Part shown: positions 1 to 11,202 of the stretch, in pieces
Layout: every line of letters starts with the position of its first letter
Numbering within the stretch: the first letter of the stretch is position 1
Source: Pleodorina starrii
Taxonomy: Eukaryota > Chlorophyta > Chlorophyceae > Chlamydomonadales > Volvocaceae
DNA length: 64,000 nucleotides
Direction: 5' to 3'
NCBI GenBank assembly: GCA_030267565.1
Contig: BRXU01000003.1
Location: 4,749,001 to 4,813,000, forward strand
Notes under the pieces: model-generated
What the model was told of the DNA's origin: nothing
Seen by the model: only the letters and a program-made list of their open reading frames with translations
Database searches by the model: none
Program-made: the position numbers and the translations under genes

Positions 1-919
1 CGCGTGGAACCAGTTCCAGATGAAGGTCATGAAGAAAAACGTGGAGCAGTACCGGCCGTGCTTCGCCGAGTGCATCGACCACTTCCTCATCCACGCGGGT
101 GAGTGATGATGATGCTTGACAGTGCCAGCGCAGGCCTAGGTGAGTAATTAAAGTACATGATGTGCTGCGCGCCGCGCGATTGCGCAGCGGGTCATGGGCG
201 CGGAGCACGCGACAACGCGAAGAGGACCGGTCCCACAGCTGCAGTGCTGAAGATGATGTGCAAGCGCAGTAGGTCAGCCACTGCAGCGTGACTGCGGCCC
301 ATGGTTCTTTTTTCCCGCAGGCGGCGCCAAGGTTCTGGACGGCATCGGCTCCAACCTCAAGATCACTGAGGACCACCTGTGGCCCTCCCGCACGGTGCTG
401 CGCTACTTTGGCAACGTGTCCAGCTCCACCACCTGGTACACCCTGGCCTGCGTGGAGAGCCTGCGGGGGGTGCGCAAGGGCGACAAGGTGCTGCAGATCG
501 GGGTGGGCAGCGGAATCAAGGTCGGAGTCAACCAGTGGCGGGTAAGTTGGGCGTGAGGAGGAGGGGAGGGCAAGGCCGGGTAAGGAGGGAGAGCAGGGAG
601 GGAGGGAGGCGGGTCGGTTGTTGTACCGGTGGTTTTTCTTCCGCGCGTCAAAAGGCACGCCTCGTGACCACTCCGTCTGCCGCAGGCTCTGCGCGACATC
701 GAGGACGTACACGACGCCTGGCGCATCCGCGCGGAGGCGGGCGACCGCACCCGGCTGGCCAACGTGTCTCACGGCGGGCTGCACATCGGGCTGCGGCTGC
801 TGTCGCTAGCCATTCTGGCGCTGCTGGTGGCGCTGCTCTACCGCCTCTTCATCGCGCACCAGGCCGGCGCCCCGGCCTTCAGCTTCCCCGCGGCCGCGCA
901 CAGCCTCAAGTTCTGGTAG
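1..919 (+). CDS. KCS: 3-ketoacyl-CoA synthase (very-long-chain fatty acid elongase), C-terminal part, 5' end outside window
   Basis: Three exons are visible: 1-98, 321-541 and 686-919 (stop TAG). Both introns are GT-AG and the phases match (1, then 0). The protein is the C-terminal half of a FAE1-type condensing enzyme of the ER elongase, which joins malonyl-CoA to a fatty acyl-CoA. Family landmarks seen are the catalytic His in HAGG, split across the first junction, and the catalytic Asn in GNVSSSTTWY. The GVGSGIK motif near the end of exon 2 is also typical. The catalytic Cys lies upstream of the window. After the enzyme core there is a roughly 20-residue hydrophobic segment (LSLAILALLVALLYRLF) near the C-terminus. 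Plant KCS proteins normally carry their membrane segments at the N-terminus, so this extra one is unusual. Family assignment is very secure; substrate chain length cannot be read. Confidence 0.93.
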
Positions 920-1040
920 TCGGTTGTCGGTTTGAATCTACCGTCGTTTGGTGACTGTGTTCGTCGTGTGGGTCGTGTGGTCGTCGCGGTGGTGGTGGTG
1001 GTGGCGGCGGCCGCGGCTAGCAGCGGCGTTTCGCGCATTT

Positions 1041-1045
1041 TGTAA
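1041..1045 (+). terminator. TGTAA poly(A) signal, candidate for the KCS gene
   Basis: TGTAA is the usual green-algal polyadenylation word. This copy lies about 120 bp after the KCS stop codon, a normal distance. There is no transcript support. Confidence 0.5.
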
Positions 1046-2334
1046 ACCGTGGGTCAGATGACGTCCCCACAGGGAGCCGTGCGCGCGGGGGACGGGACGC
1101 GGCGCGGAACGTGAACGTGTGAAGGCTGCGATTGCGAGGTGTCGTTAGGATGGAGAAGGTGGTGGCAGGGACGGGGTTGGGGGAACGGGGAGAGAATGAC
1201 TTGTTTGCCTGAGCCGTGGGAGCGGTTCGAATACATGGCAACTACGTTGCTGTCAGAGCTGACGGAGGGAGTGTTGACGGGGCGGAGGATGCGGCCCGGG
1301 AAATGGAGTGGCGTGGCGGTGCCTGCGTTGTACATTGCGACATTCACATGTTGTGACCGCGTGTGGAGGGAGGGAGTGTGGGTATCGTTTCCGCGGTCTG
1401 CGTGATGAGTTGGCGCCTTGCGCTAGCGCTGTTGGGTGTTGCTTGCTGCCAGGTACGGCAACTGGTTGGGAGAGCGGGGAGGTATGGTTGGTAGGTAACT
1501 GTACGGAGTGGGGGATATGGCTGGAGGAATGAGCTTTTGACGGCCGGAATTTTACAGCATCCAAGTAATCAGGAACTGGCACAGTGGCGGAAGTTGTGAA
1601 CGTCCAAAGCTGGCTGGCCTCGGACGCAGTCGGGAGCTTCCCGCATGAACGGCGTGACACCACCGCCACCGCCGTGAGTGGGTGCAGGCCATTCTGGAGG
1701 GTTAAACAGACGGTGGTAAGTGCGGCGTGCTTCAACAACGGGGTGATAAGATGGTCGTCGCATTCGAATAAGGCTTAAGCAGACTGAGCGTGAGCGGGGG
1801 AAAATTGACCATGCGGGTGTCGAAGGCTTGGGGTTGGGGGATGTTTACGTATCGAGTTGCGGTCACACCTGATGTAAGCAGGTCGGTATCGCCGTCATCT
1901 GTTGCAAGGACGTCTACAGTGGAACCGATCGCACCGCTGCCAACATCTGGTGCTGTGGTGAGGACAATGTGCTCCAGACCCTCGAACGAGCAGCAGAGGC
2001 AGGGGGCTATGTGGGCCCTTCTGGACCGTCTGGTAAACATATGATCTGCAAAGCCCGTCCCCTGAATCAGGAGGGGGGACATATGCCTTGAACCAGCGCG
2101 CCAATGACGCCACACAGTGTTCCAATCCGTGGAGGCAGCCATGCAGCCACCCGCTGCGCACCGGCTACGAGGGCTACGTCAGCGCCAGCACACTCTCGTG
2201 ACAGCAAAGACAGCAGGCCATGTACCGTACCCCCGGGCATTGGCCACACGGAAATCAGTCGGTAAAACACACGGGCGATTGCAGCGTCACCTTGACAGAT
2301 GCACAGACACATCAACTACATGCCGACTGGCGTT

Positions 2335-2339
2335 TTACA
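2335..2339 (-). terminator. TGTAA poly(A) signal, candidate for xylulokinase
   Basis: TTACA on the + strand is TGTAA on the transcript strand. It lies about 43 bp past the xylulokinase stop codon. Confidence 0.45.
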
Positions 2340-2381
2340 ATTGTTCACAGTGAACCCGAAAGGAACAGTGTACCCGAGACG

Positions 2382-5300
2382 CTACTTGCTGCTGCTGCTG
2401 CTGTTATTGTTGTTGCTGAAGAGCTTCTGTCCCAGCTGCTCAAAGCGCTGCAGTGCCTCCTCATAGGCCTCTCGATGCACCGGGTTGGGTCGAACCACCT
2501 GCAGGCGTGAGAGGGGGACCGCGAATGGCGGATCCGTTTTCCGGGAAGGCCTCCTGTGCATCAGTCCGCCTTCCTACCATACGGGTAAGTGCACAGAAGG
2601 CGGCTTCCAGAGATGAATGGACCAGGGAGCTGGCGGTGAGGTGCGGTTGCACTCGCTTTGCCGCCGCTGTCATCGCCAAACGACGATGGCAGCGGCGCCG
2701 TCTTTTGCAACTTCGCACCGCACCGGACTGCCAAAGCCCCTTCAGGAGGGACCCCAGGTGGTACGGGTACGTGGGTACCTCCTTTGCGGGTCTTTCCTCT
2801 TACGACAACCCCCCTTTCCTCCGCACCACTGACTGCGCCGTACCTCATCCAGCAGCGGCGGCGGGTGCCGGGCCACATACTCGCACACAGTGGCGCCCTC
2901 CACCACGGCAGCGGCCTGCGAGCGTGAGCGTGTGACCCATGGGTCATTTCCCGGCCGGAGCGTACATACGGCAGGAAGGAAAGGCGAAGGATGAACCGGG
3001 GGTGCGACGCGTTGCTTTGACCCGTGCGGTTAAGTCCCCTTACCCTGATATACCCTCATCGGGCCCTGCTGCTGCTCGAAGCGCAATCGAAGCCAACCCA
3101 AAACGAACACAGCGTGCGATACTGCGGCCTCGCCGCCACACGAGGCCACCTTAGCTCTACTCACACGTGCATAATCCTCCAAATACACATCACACAACGA
3201 AAGGAAAAAGTGAAACTCAGCAGAGCAAAGACCCAGCAACAACAAGGCCCGCGCCGCGTCACGTCCGCGCAACCCCTCCAGCAGTACCGTACCCCAAACC
3301 CAAACCCAGACCCACCTGCAGCGCAGCGCCGAGCGCGGCCGAGTCCGGCTCCGCCGGCAGCAGCACTTCCATTTGGAACGCGTCCGCCACCACCTGCCGC
3401 CACAGGCCGTTGCGGGCGCCTCCGCCCACCAGCCGCAGCTGCGGGGAGGGTCGCAGCCCGGCGGCCACCATGCGGCGGAAGCCACTCAGCAGCGACAGCG
3501 TGGCGCCCTCTATGGCCGCCCGGTAGACCAGGCCCGGCCGCAGACTGCCTGCGCGGTGCACCAAAAGCCCGGCAGGCTAGGTGTGATGGCAGGTCGCCGC
3601 AGCTGCCTTGGGCGTCGGGAGGCGTGAGGGTCGGGCCAAGGTACCGGTAGGTGGTACGAAGACGGTGCGCTCGGGCAGCGCTGCGGATGGTGTGCCGGTC
3701 CGCAATCTCGCAGGCTCACTGGCTGGCTCGCTCGCTCGCTCACTCGCTCGCTCACTCACTCGCTCACTCGCTCGCTCGCTCGCTCACTCACTCACCGGGT
3801 CGCAGCCCCAGCAGAGCCCCGCTGGCGTGCGGCCAGCAGGGCGTCCGCTCGCCTATCATGTACGGCAGCCACGTCACGCCGCCGCAGCCCGGCGGCTCCC
3901 GCTCCGCCAGCGCGGTCAGCTCCTCGTGTGACATGCCAAAGCCCTCACGCACCTGCACATGCAGCCACCGTCGACGCACACACCATGAACCCCCCGCCCG
4001 GCTCGTCCTACCTCCTCACACACACCCACACATACACACACAGATGGCGACACACACACATGGCCACACACGCAGGTGGCGCCCTTCCGAGGGTCCGGAG
4101 CCCACGGCAACAAATAACACAACAACACAGCGACAGCATGCACGTGCTGCTGAGTAATGCTGCGGAGCTCGTAAAGAGCGCCTTCAAGATGGCCCGGCCC
4201 GGCCCGCAAGGGCCTGGCCAGCCCCGAGCAAGGCAGGACGCATTCCACATTCCCTCTGGCCCAACCTGCCGGCACACGGACCCGGACGTACGGTACCACC
4301 TCCGCACCCACCCACGAACCTCCTCGAGTACTCGGGTGCAGTTGAGTGTGCACAGCAGCGGCAGGTAGGCGCCGGTGGCGTCACAGAAGGGGCAGATGAC
4401 GCCGGTGGGGTCCAGGATGGGTGTGGGCGACTTTGCAAAGATGGTGCCCGAGGTGCCCAGAGACATGACCGTGGCGCCGTCGCTGCGGGGAAGGGAGAGG
4501 GCGGCGGAGGGGGCAGGGACAGGATCTAGAGGAGTCAGCAAAGGGTGCGTTAGAATCCGTCAGGATCCGTTTGCTTCAGTGGCTTTCCCGCGAGCGGGAG
4601 CGGCGCAAAGCTGCCCGGCGCTCAGCAACACGCAAACCATCCAACTCCACTTCCTCCCCGTCCTGCTGGTGCCGCTCGCTGGGGGCCGTGTGTGCACGTG
4701 CGCCGACAAACGCCACCTTAACTCGGCCAGTACGCTGTGACCTTCCCACCATCACCCTCCCTTCCAGCTCGCCGCACGTGTACTGAAGTGGCCCTGCTCG
4801 CGCCCTCGAGCCCCGGGGGGCTTGTCCACCTACCCCGCGGCCCCCGCCCCCAATGCACTCATGGCGTTGTCGCCGCTGCCAGGCGCCACCAGGACACCCG
4901 CAGGCAGCCCCAGCTCCGAAGCCACCTCCGGCAGCAAACCCCCGACCACCTGACTCGGGGAGTGGGGATGGGGCCGGGAATGCGGGAATGCGGGGACGCA
5001 GGATACGGTTTTAAAAAGGGGGGAAACAGCTGGGGATGCCCCAGTTGCTGATAGGCAAACAGACGTGTGAAATAAACGAAACGGCAAAAGGGGCGACAGG
5101 GGAACGGCGCGTGCAAGTCCTCCACGTGAGCTGTCGTACTGCGTTCACGGCCGCTTCCAGCCGTATCTGTGCTTAGCAATGGATCCCGCCCCCTGGTCTT
5201 AGCGCGGGGGCACAACTACGCCGGGGTGACATACACACGCACGCGATCGCGGACACCCACATACAAACATATACACACACGTACACACGTACACACGTGT

Positions 5301-6883
5301 GCGCACCTCCTCGGGGCTGGATATCAGTGGCGGGAACAGGGTCCTGACCCGTGGGTCGACGGCGTCCATGGCATCCAGGTCCCACCTCCGCCCCGCCACG
5401 TCCAGCACGCCCGTGCCGCTCGCGTCGCCGCACTGCGGGCGGTGTCGGGGTGTGGGGTGCGGAGGGACGGCAGCAGTCGGCAGTCAGGGTCACCGGGCAT
5501 GGCGGGAACGAGGGAACGGGCACCTCGTCCCAAGGGCCAGGGCAAAGCGCGCTGACGGCGCTGGCCGTGGGGCGAGCCAAGTGGTCAGTCATACTCCTGC
5601 ACCGACGCATGCCCCAGCAGCCCAGCAGCGGCGCCCGTCGACTTCCCCAGGGGCGCCCCACCTCCATGACTCTCCGCCCCACCTCCATGACTCTCCGCCC
5701 TGTCATCCAGGTGTTGATGAAGTCGTGCGGCAGCAGCACGCAGCGTGTCGCCGCGAACACCTCGGGCTCGTGGCGCTGCAGCCACAGCAGCTTGGTGATG
5801 GTGAAGCTGGGGACCTGGGGAGTAAAAAGAAAATAGGTTGGGTGTGTACGTGCGACCACACGGCGAGACGAGAGAAGGAAGGAGGGAATGGGGGGGGCTG
5901 GATCCGAATCCGTGGACGGGGGGTGGCGTGTAGGATGGTGGGAGGGAGGGCAGCAGACGTCGGAATGGAAGGGGCAGGTGGTGGTGCTGGTGGTGGTGGT
6001 GGTGCTGACGGCGGAAGGGCCCAGAGCGGTGTTCAGAGGCAAAGGGAGGGGTGCGGGTATGCGGGAGGAAGGCCAAGATCCGAGGGCCGCGGACACGCCG
6101 GCCGCCGCCGCGAGCATGGGAAGACGAACCAGTAACCCAGCTCCGCTGGTAGGTAAACGGCCATTCGGCGCGGACCGCGTCCTTCCGGTAGCGCTGTGGG
6201 GACAGGGGCATAGAGCCGGGTGGCCTCCAAGAGCCCGCACCTTCACTCCGACCGCAGCTTTACCACCTTACCAGCGTCCAGCCGAACTTTTGTGACAGCT
6301 CCCGCGCCTCCTCCGCGCTCTCACTATCGCACCACAGCTTCGCGGGCCGAAGGACCTGCGGGCGCAATTGACATGAGTCGGGTGGGCGCGACTCTGCTGC
6401 CGGTGTGCGCGCTAGATCCGTTTGGATCTGCTGTGCGGTGTGTTATCCACGGGCACGACCACACCTGGCCTTCATCGCCCAGCACAACCAGCCCATGCTG
6501 CTGCCCGGAGACACCGATCCCCACAACGCGCGACGAGTCGACTCCCCGAAGCGCCTCGGCGGTCGCCTCTTTCACGGCCTGTCAGCATTGTGGCATAGCA
6601 TCCAAATCAAGTGCGACGCTGGCTACGATCAGACGGGCAGAGCCGGTCGTGCAAGTAAGCTGTCGCATCTTTACTTGCACGCTCGTATCCCAAAAAATAC
6701 CTGCTTCCATGTTTCGGGGTGCTGCTCCGCCCGCCCTGCAATCGTCGAACTGATTATTCCGTAAGAGCTGCTTCCCTTCGCGACAATGGCATGCGTCGCG
6801 AGGTCGTAAAGCACAGCCTTCGTGCCCTGTGTTCCCACGTCTAAACCCAGCACTAGCTTTGAAGTCATTGCTGCGTTATACAT
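2382..6883 (-). CDS. XYLB: Xylulokinase (FGGY carbohydrate kinase, bacterial XylB type)
   Basis: The enzyme phosphorylates D-xylulose with ATP to xylulose 5-phosphate, feeding the pentose phosphate route. Eleven exons in transcript order: 6701-6883, 6465-6578, 6272-6355, 5683-5814, 5307-5432, 4834-4949, 4320-4482, 3796-3952, 3316-3548, 2844-2915, 2382-2498. All phases agree and give 498 aa, the normal FGGY length. Motifs in order: GLDVGTQGTKA near residue 13 (phosphate-binding loop of the first actin-like domain), GVSGQQHG, LWCDSES, CGDASGTG, PGSGDNAMSALGAGA, SLGTSGT, GERTP and LVGGGARN. The protein ends in Asn/Ser runs. The start at 6883 is the first in-frame ATG; a second ATG at 6868 (MTSKL) fits bacterial starts better. 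The donor after exon 4 is duplicated (5654-5695). The exon 7 donor (GTTCGT) is weak but gives perfect family continuity. No chloroplast transit peptide is obvious. Confidence 0.95.
3717..3795. repeat. TCGC/TCAC microsatellite in a xylulokinase intron
   Basis: About 79 bp of alternating ctcg and ctca tetramers end exactly at a 5' splice site: the GTGAGTGAG donor of the exon at 3796-3952 is itself the edge of the repeat. Confidence 0.8.
5654..5695 (-). repeat. 21-bp tandem duplication carrying a 5' splice site
   Basis: Two perfect 21-bp copies, 5654-5674 and 5675-5695, each contain ATGGAG|GTGGGG on the transcript strand. The first donor met (exon border 5683) joins VME to CGDASGTG, the family-consistent form. 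The second donor (border 5662) would add 7 residues in frame. Confidence 0.85.
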
Positions 6884-7442
6884 TTGTTATAAAGCAGTGG
6901 CATCAACGTTATTACCGGTATCTGCTATGTAGCGGAGCCAGGCGGAGCTAAATCGCCTGTGTCCCAGCAAGTGACCAAGCTAGCCTTGCCAGACAAAACT
7001 CGTTGTCAGATAGTACAGATGTAATGTGAAATTCACGCCGGCTAGGAACTGCCCTACACGTGATGGTGGTTTCATTGTGACCCCTGGGACGCCGATTCCG
7101 TACATTGACGCTGTGCGATAATTCTATACCGTTTGGTCAGTAATACTACACATATCAGCTTCTTCGGCACTCAGGTCCGTGATAATTTGCGCTGATCGCT
7201 TGCACAATTTCCGGCCGTCGCGTGTTGGCATCCATTGGCAGACCCTGGCAGTCCAAAGGCCAAAGGCACGCTTCTACCGGCACATGCGCACGTAACGCGT
7301 CCGTAAACGTGTCCTGATTTTCATTTGAATTGCGGACCTCGCAGCTGGAGCACTGACCACAAATTGCTCCACAAATTGCTCCCGGGTCAGACCCAGGCCC
7401 ACCAGGTGTCCACCTTGGCGGTCCAGTCGCCCCGCCGTGTCT
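6884..7442. other. Spacer: xylulokinase upstream region and PIG-V 3' flank
   Basis: About 560 bp, less GC-rich than the genes. It should hold the xylulokinase promoter. A TTATAAAG-like word near 6888-6896 lies too close to the start codon to call a TATA box. No other feature was seen. Confidence 0.5.
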
Positions 7443-10400
7443 TCAAGTCCAAGGATAAAAGTTGATGAACAACACGCACCCCAGCGCCATATACGTCAGG
7501 CACCATCGCCACAGCGCCACAGCGCACCAGCCCATCCCGCAACTGGGTCCGTCCCCACGGCCCTGACGACCCCCATCGGGGCGGCCTCCGACACCCACCT
7601 CCTCTCCGCCCCGCGCCCGCGCCCGCGGGCCCTCCTCCCCAGCTTTCACCCCGTCCCCGCCTCCTCGACCCCCTCCTCCACCTCGCGTCCCACCGCCATC
7701 GCCGCCTGCATGCCCATCCCGGCCACCCACCGGACCGCCGCCGCCCTCCCCGACACCGCCCCACTCATCCCCACCTCTCTGCCCCGTGACGCCCACGTTC
7801 CCAGCGCGGCTCTGCTCGCTGCAGCCGTGGTTCCGGAGCCCACGACCGAGCGGCCTTCCCGCGGCCCGCAGCCACAGGTGTGCCATGTACCAGTAGACCG
7901 GCGGGCAGGCCGACAGCAAGAACCGGGTCGCGACCTGCACGTGCATGCTGCTCACCGCCACCGCCAGGCAGAACGCCCAGGGGTACATGAACACCGCCAG
8001 CTCCGGAACCAGGTAACCGCTGCCGCCATCGCCACCGCCGCAGCCACCGGTGCCGCTGGCATCCTCACCGAGGCTGTCCGTGCCCCCGCCGGCGGCGGCG
8101 GCGGCGGCGGCAGCAGCCACGGCAGCCCCCTCGCTGGCGTCGTTACCGGCGCCAACGAGCCCGCCGGCGGCGTGCGGCGGGCCGCCGGCGGCGTGCGGCG
8201 GGCCGCCGGCGGCGTGCGGCGGGCCGCCGGCGGCGTGCGGCGGGCCGCCGGCGGCGGCTCGATCCCGCCGCCGGCGCAGGCCGTTGCCCTCCCAGGCGGC
8301 GGGGCTGTGGCCGTCGGCTCGTGACGCTGTCGCCTGTCCTTCCGGATCATGGCTGGTGTGGCCCGCGGCCGTGTGCTTGGCTGCGGGGCGGCCTCGCTGC
8401 GGTTTGTACGACGGCGTCAGTCCGAGCCGCAGCAGCACGTGACGACCGTTGGACTTGCCGTACTCGAAGAGCCCCGCGAAGGACAGCAGCAGCACCGGCG
8501 CAGCTAACAGGAAGTTGGGAAGCTGCGGAGTGGAGAAAAAGGGGAGGGTCGCGGAAAGCATTTGTTTTAGCAAAGGAGGAGGCCGAGAGTCCCGCGCCAT
8601 TGCTCCTTTTGGTTACGTAGTCAACATAAGTTTTGCTGGCTTGATGAGTGCATCAAACACACAGTGCCTCCCCGGAGCTGACGAACCCACCTGCTGCAGC
8701 GTCCAGTATCGAAGAAAGCCAACGTTCCAGTACTCGGCCTGTACGAAGCCGTACACGTACGGCACCCGCGACGAGCACCAAGGTCGCGGCCACCTACCCC
8801 TGTCGGCAGCGTCGCCGCTGCCGCCGCTGCCGCCGCTGCTGCTGCTGCCGCTGGGGCTGCCGAAGCGGCAAAACGTGTCATAGCCCGCGTACTGAAACGC
8901 GACCAGCGGGCAGACCGCGGTGACGGCCGCTGCGATGCCCAACAGTGCATAGCCGAGGGCACGGACCTGCGAGCAGTCGTCCGGGGTAGCAGGGTTATGG
9001 ACACCGGTATGTTCTTCCTTTTGGTTATTCGGAACTGAACAACCCTTCGCGCAACGGTGCTTGGCTGGGCTGGGCAGGCGTCGCCGGCGTACCTTACTGA
9101 AGGGCCAGGCGCCGACCGCCCTGCGCAGGCAGAAGTGCCCCAGATAGCCCGCGTTCACCACTCCTGCGGCGCCCGTGGAGGTGGAGGTGGAGGTGGAGGT
9201 GGTGGTGGTGGTGGGGCGACGGGTGAAAACCGGTAGCAACGTGGTAAGGGCACGGAACGGCGCAGATGCAAGCGAATGGAGAACCGTGACGAACGACGCC
9301 CGTGGCCCCAAACCTCCGGGGCCCTTCTTCCCAGGTCTGCAGGCCTTGGCGCCCGAGGTTCAACCACCTCCGAAACCCAACCGAAGCCCGCATCACATCT
9401 GTCGTACGACCTAGGAGATCGCCCGCGCGCACCGTTGGAGCGCAACCCACAGGACGCCGCCGCCGCCGCCACCGCCGGCGCCAGGCGGCCGCGGCAGTGC
9501 AGCCAGTAGAGCGACGCGAGCGTGGTGGCGGTGAAGGCGGACTCGGTGTAGGCCGCCGCGTGGAAGATGGTGGCGGGGTTGAGCACGAAGAACAGGCAGG
9601 CCAGAGCCGCCAGCTGCCGGTCCCCCAGGACGCACACACCCAACCTGCGCGGTGGCACGCAGCATCGTGTCTAAGCCCGCAGTGCCCCCCAGGTAACTAC
9701 GTTGCGTTCCCTCGTCCCGGGCCGTTTTCTGTTAATCCCCCGCTGCGGTATTTCCTTTTTACCCCCTGCAGTCGGGTGCGCGCGCCAGTCTGCCGGGGTA
9801 CTGAAGCCCACCCAGCGCTCAGTACTTCAGCCGCGGGCTGTCGTACCTGTACAGCAACACCGTACTCGCAACCGACGCGACGGCGTTGAGCATGAGCGCC
9901 AGAACGGCGAACAGCCCAGCCGGGGCCATCGAGAGAAGCGCTGCGCCATGAGGGTCGCGGGGGATGGCACCGGTGGCAGGAATGCTTCAGGGCCAATTGG
10001 TTAGTCGCAGGGCCGGGACGCAACAGTGGCCATCGAAGAACTGCGAATCAAATCCTCAGTCAGCGTCATCTGATGCCATAACCCGACGCGACGGGTGCTT
10101 CAAGAGTACATAACCGCTACCGCGTATGGGGTCCGCACGCGGTGCCTCACGCAGTCGCGCTGCCGTAACGATGTCCCCGTGCCTCGTTGTCCCCGTGCCG
10201 TCCCCGTGTGGGGCCACTGGCACTGCAGCGCGCCCTCACAGGCAGGGGGCACTGCGGGGCTGCCGAAGGAGCCGCACCGCACCAGGCGGCCTCCGAGCGT
10301 GTGCCCTTCCGTGAGCCCCTCCGTGAGCCCTTCCGTGTGCCCTTCCGTGTGCACTCTTTTGGTAGTTGCGGCGACCCATTTGGGTCACGAGCTCACGACC

Positions 10401-10872
10401 CTTGACAAGCGTCATTCACGCGCCACGGTGTATCCAAACTGCAAGCATTGCATTGACCACAACCACTCCGTATGCTCCGCCTACCGGGAAACACGGGAAA
10501 GAAGGCGTAGTACTGTTCGAACACGTAGCCCCTCGCCTCTATGTCGGCGAAGAACACGGAGTCCCACACCAGCCAGCCCTGGAGCAGCGCCGAAGAGAGC
10601 GGCCCCGTCGGCCAGCCATCGGCAGCGGCTTGGCTACCAAGTGGTTCGCCCGCTCCAAGAGGCTGGCTTGGAATTGTGAGGTTTGGTGCCGCGACGTGGT
10701 ACGGCATTTCCGGGACTGGGTACGACACACGCGCGGCCGCTGAGCTGGGTGTGATGAATTTCGAGGAGTCATAATCGGGCAGCGCTTCATCCAGTGCCGT
10801 GGTCAGAAGCAGCACCACAGCCCGAACGCTGGCGGCAAGTATCGCGAGGCGCCACTCCTCGGGCCGGAGCAT
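7443..10872 (-). CDS. PIGV: GPI mannosyltransferase 2 (PIG-V family)
   Basis: PIG-V adds the second mannose to the glycosylphosphatidylinositol precursor in the ER lumen, using dolichol-phosphate mannose. Six exons: 10485-10872, 9847-9940, 9433-9644, 9093-9163, 8691-8966, 7443-8522; phases agree and give 706 aa. Landmarks: the WDSVFFADIEARGY motif with the conserved Trp-Asp pair in the first luminal loop, EQYYAFFP, FVLNPATIFHAAAYTES, RSNGVVNAGYLGHF, CPLVAFQYAGYDTFC, VPYVYGFVQAEYWNVGFLRYW and the C-terminal INFYPWT. Several hydrophobic membrane segments surround these. The last exon is bloated by a Gly/Ala/Pro-rich insertion of about 240 residues, including a 21-bp tandem repeat, that splits the final membrane block. 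The reading frame is open upstream of 10872 to 10944, but only from a TTG, so the ATG at 10872 is taken as the start. The gene is divergent to the NTF2-like gene. Confidence 0.93.
8160..8255 (-). repeat. 21-bp coding minisatellite (about four copies) in PIG-V
   Basis: GC-rich 21-bp units encode repeated PPHAAGG within the disordered insertion of the last PIG-V exon. Copies are near-identical, so copy number is probably polymorphic. Confidence 0.85.
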
Positions 10873-11202
10873 ATCTCCAAGAATTGCGAGCAGACAGGAA
10901 GTATTTTTGCTGTCTACGTTAATCTTCACATGGTGGCAGGTCAATGACTCTCGGTCGAGACGTGGTTGCTCAGATGGCAGTTGAGTGCCAAAGAACTACG
11001 GTTCGACGAACGCAGACATTGCTCAGCTGTTTCGTACTTCGGAGTCAACAACAAAGCTTTGTATACCTGTCGACTTGCTCCATTTTTGGAAGGTTCCACT
11101 TCGGCTCCGAGACCAAATGCAACACCGCTCTTCACTTGGAACCAAAACGGGGGACGTGGACCTTCCAAATAGACTTCACCTGATCGCCAGACTATAAAAA
11201 TC
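10873..11202. promoter_or_regulatory. Shared promoter region of PIG-V (-) and NTF2-like (+) genes
   Basis: Start codons of the two divergent genes are 330 bp apart, so both promoters must lie here or in 5' UTR. A CTATAAAAA word (about 11191-11199) sits only a few bases before the + strand ATG. Confidence 0.5.

Larger units (their letters stand above)
920..2381. other. Convergent 3' spacer between KCS and xylulokinase
   Basis: The two flanking genes end towards each other. I see 3' UTR-type sequence and one TGTAA word for each gene, but no protein family, RNA gene or repeat array. Confidence 0.6.

Noticed and set aside
10485..10944. PIG-V start at 10944
   Set aside because: The codon there is TTG; the first ATG of the open frame is at 10872, just before the first membrane segment.
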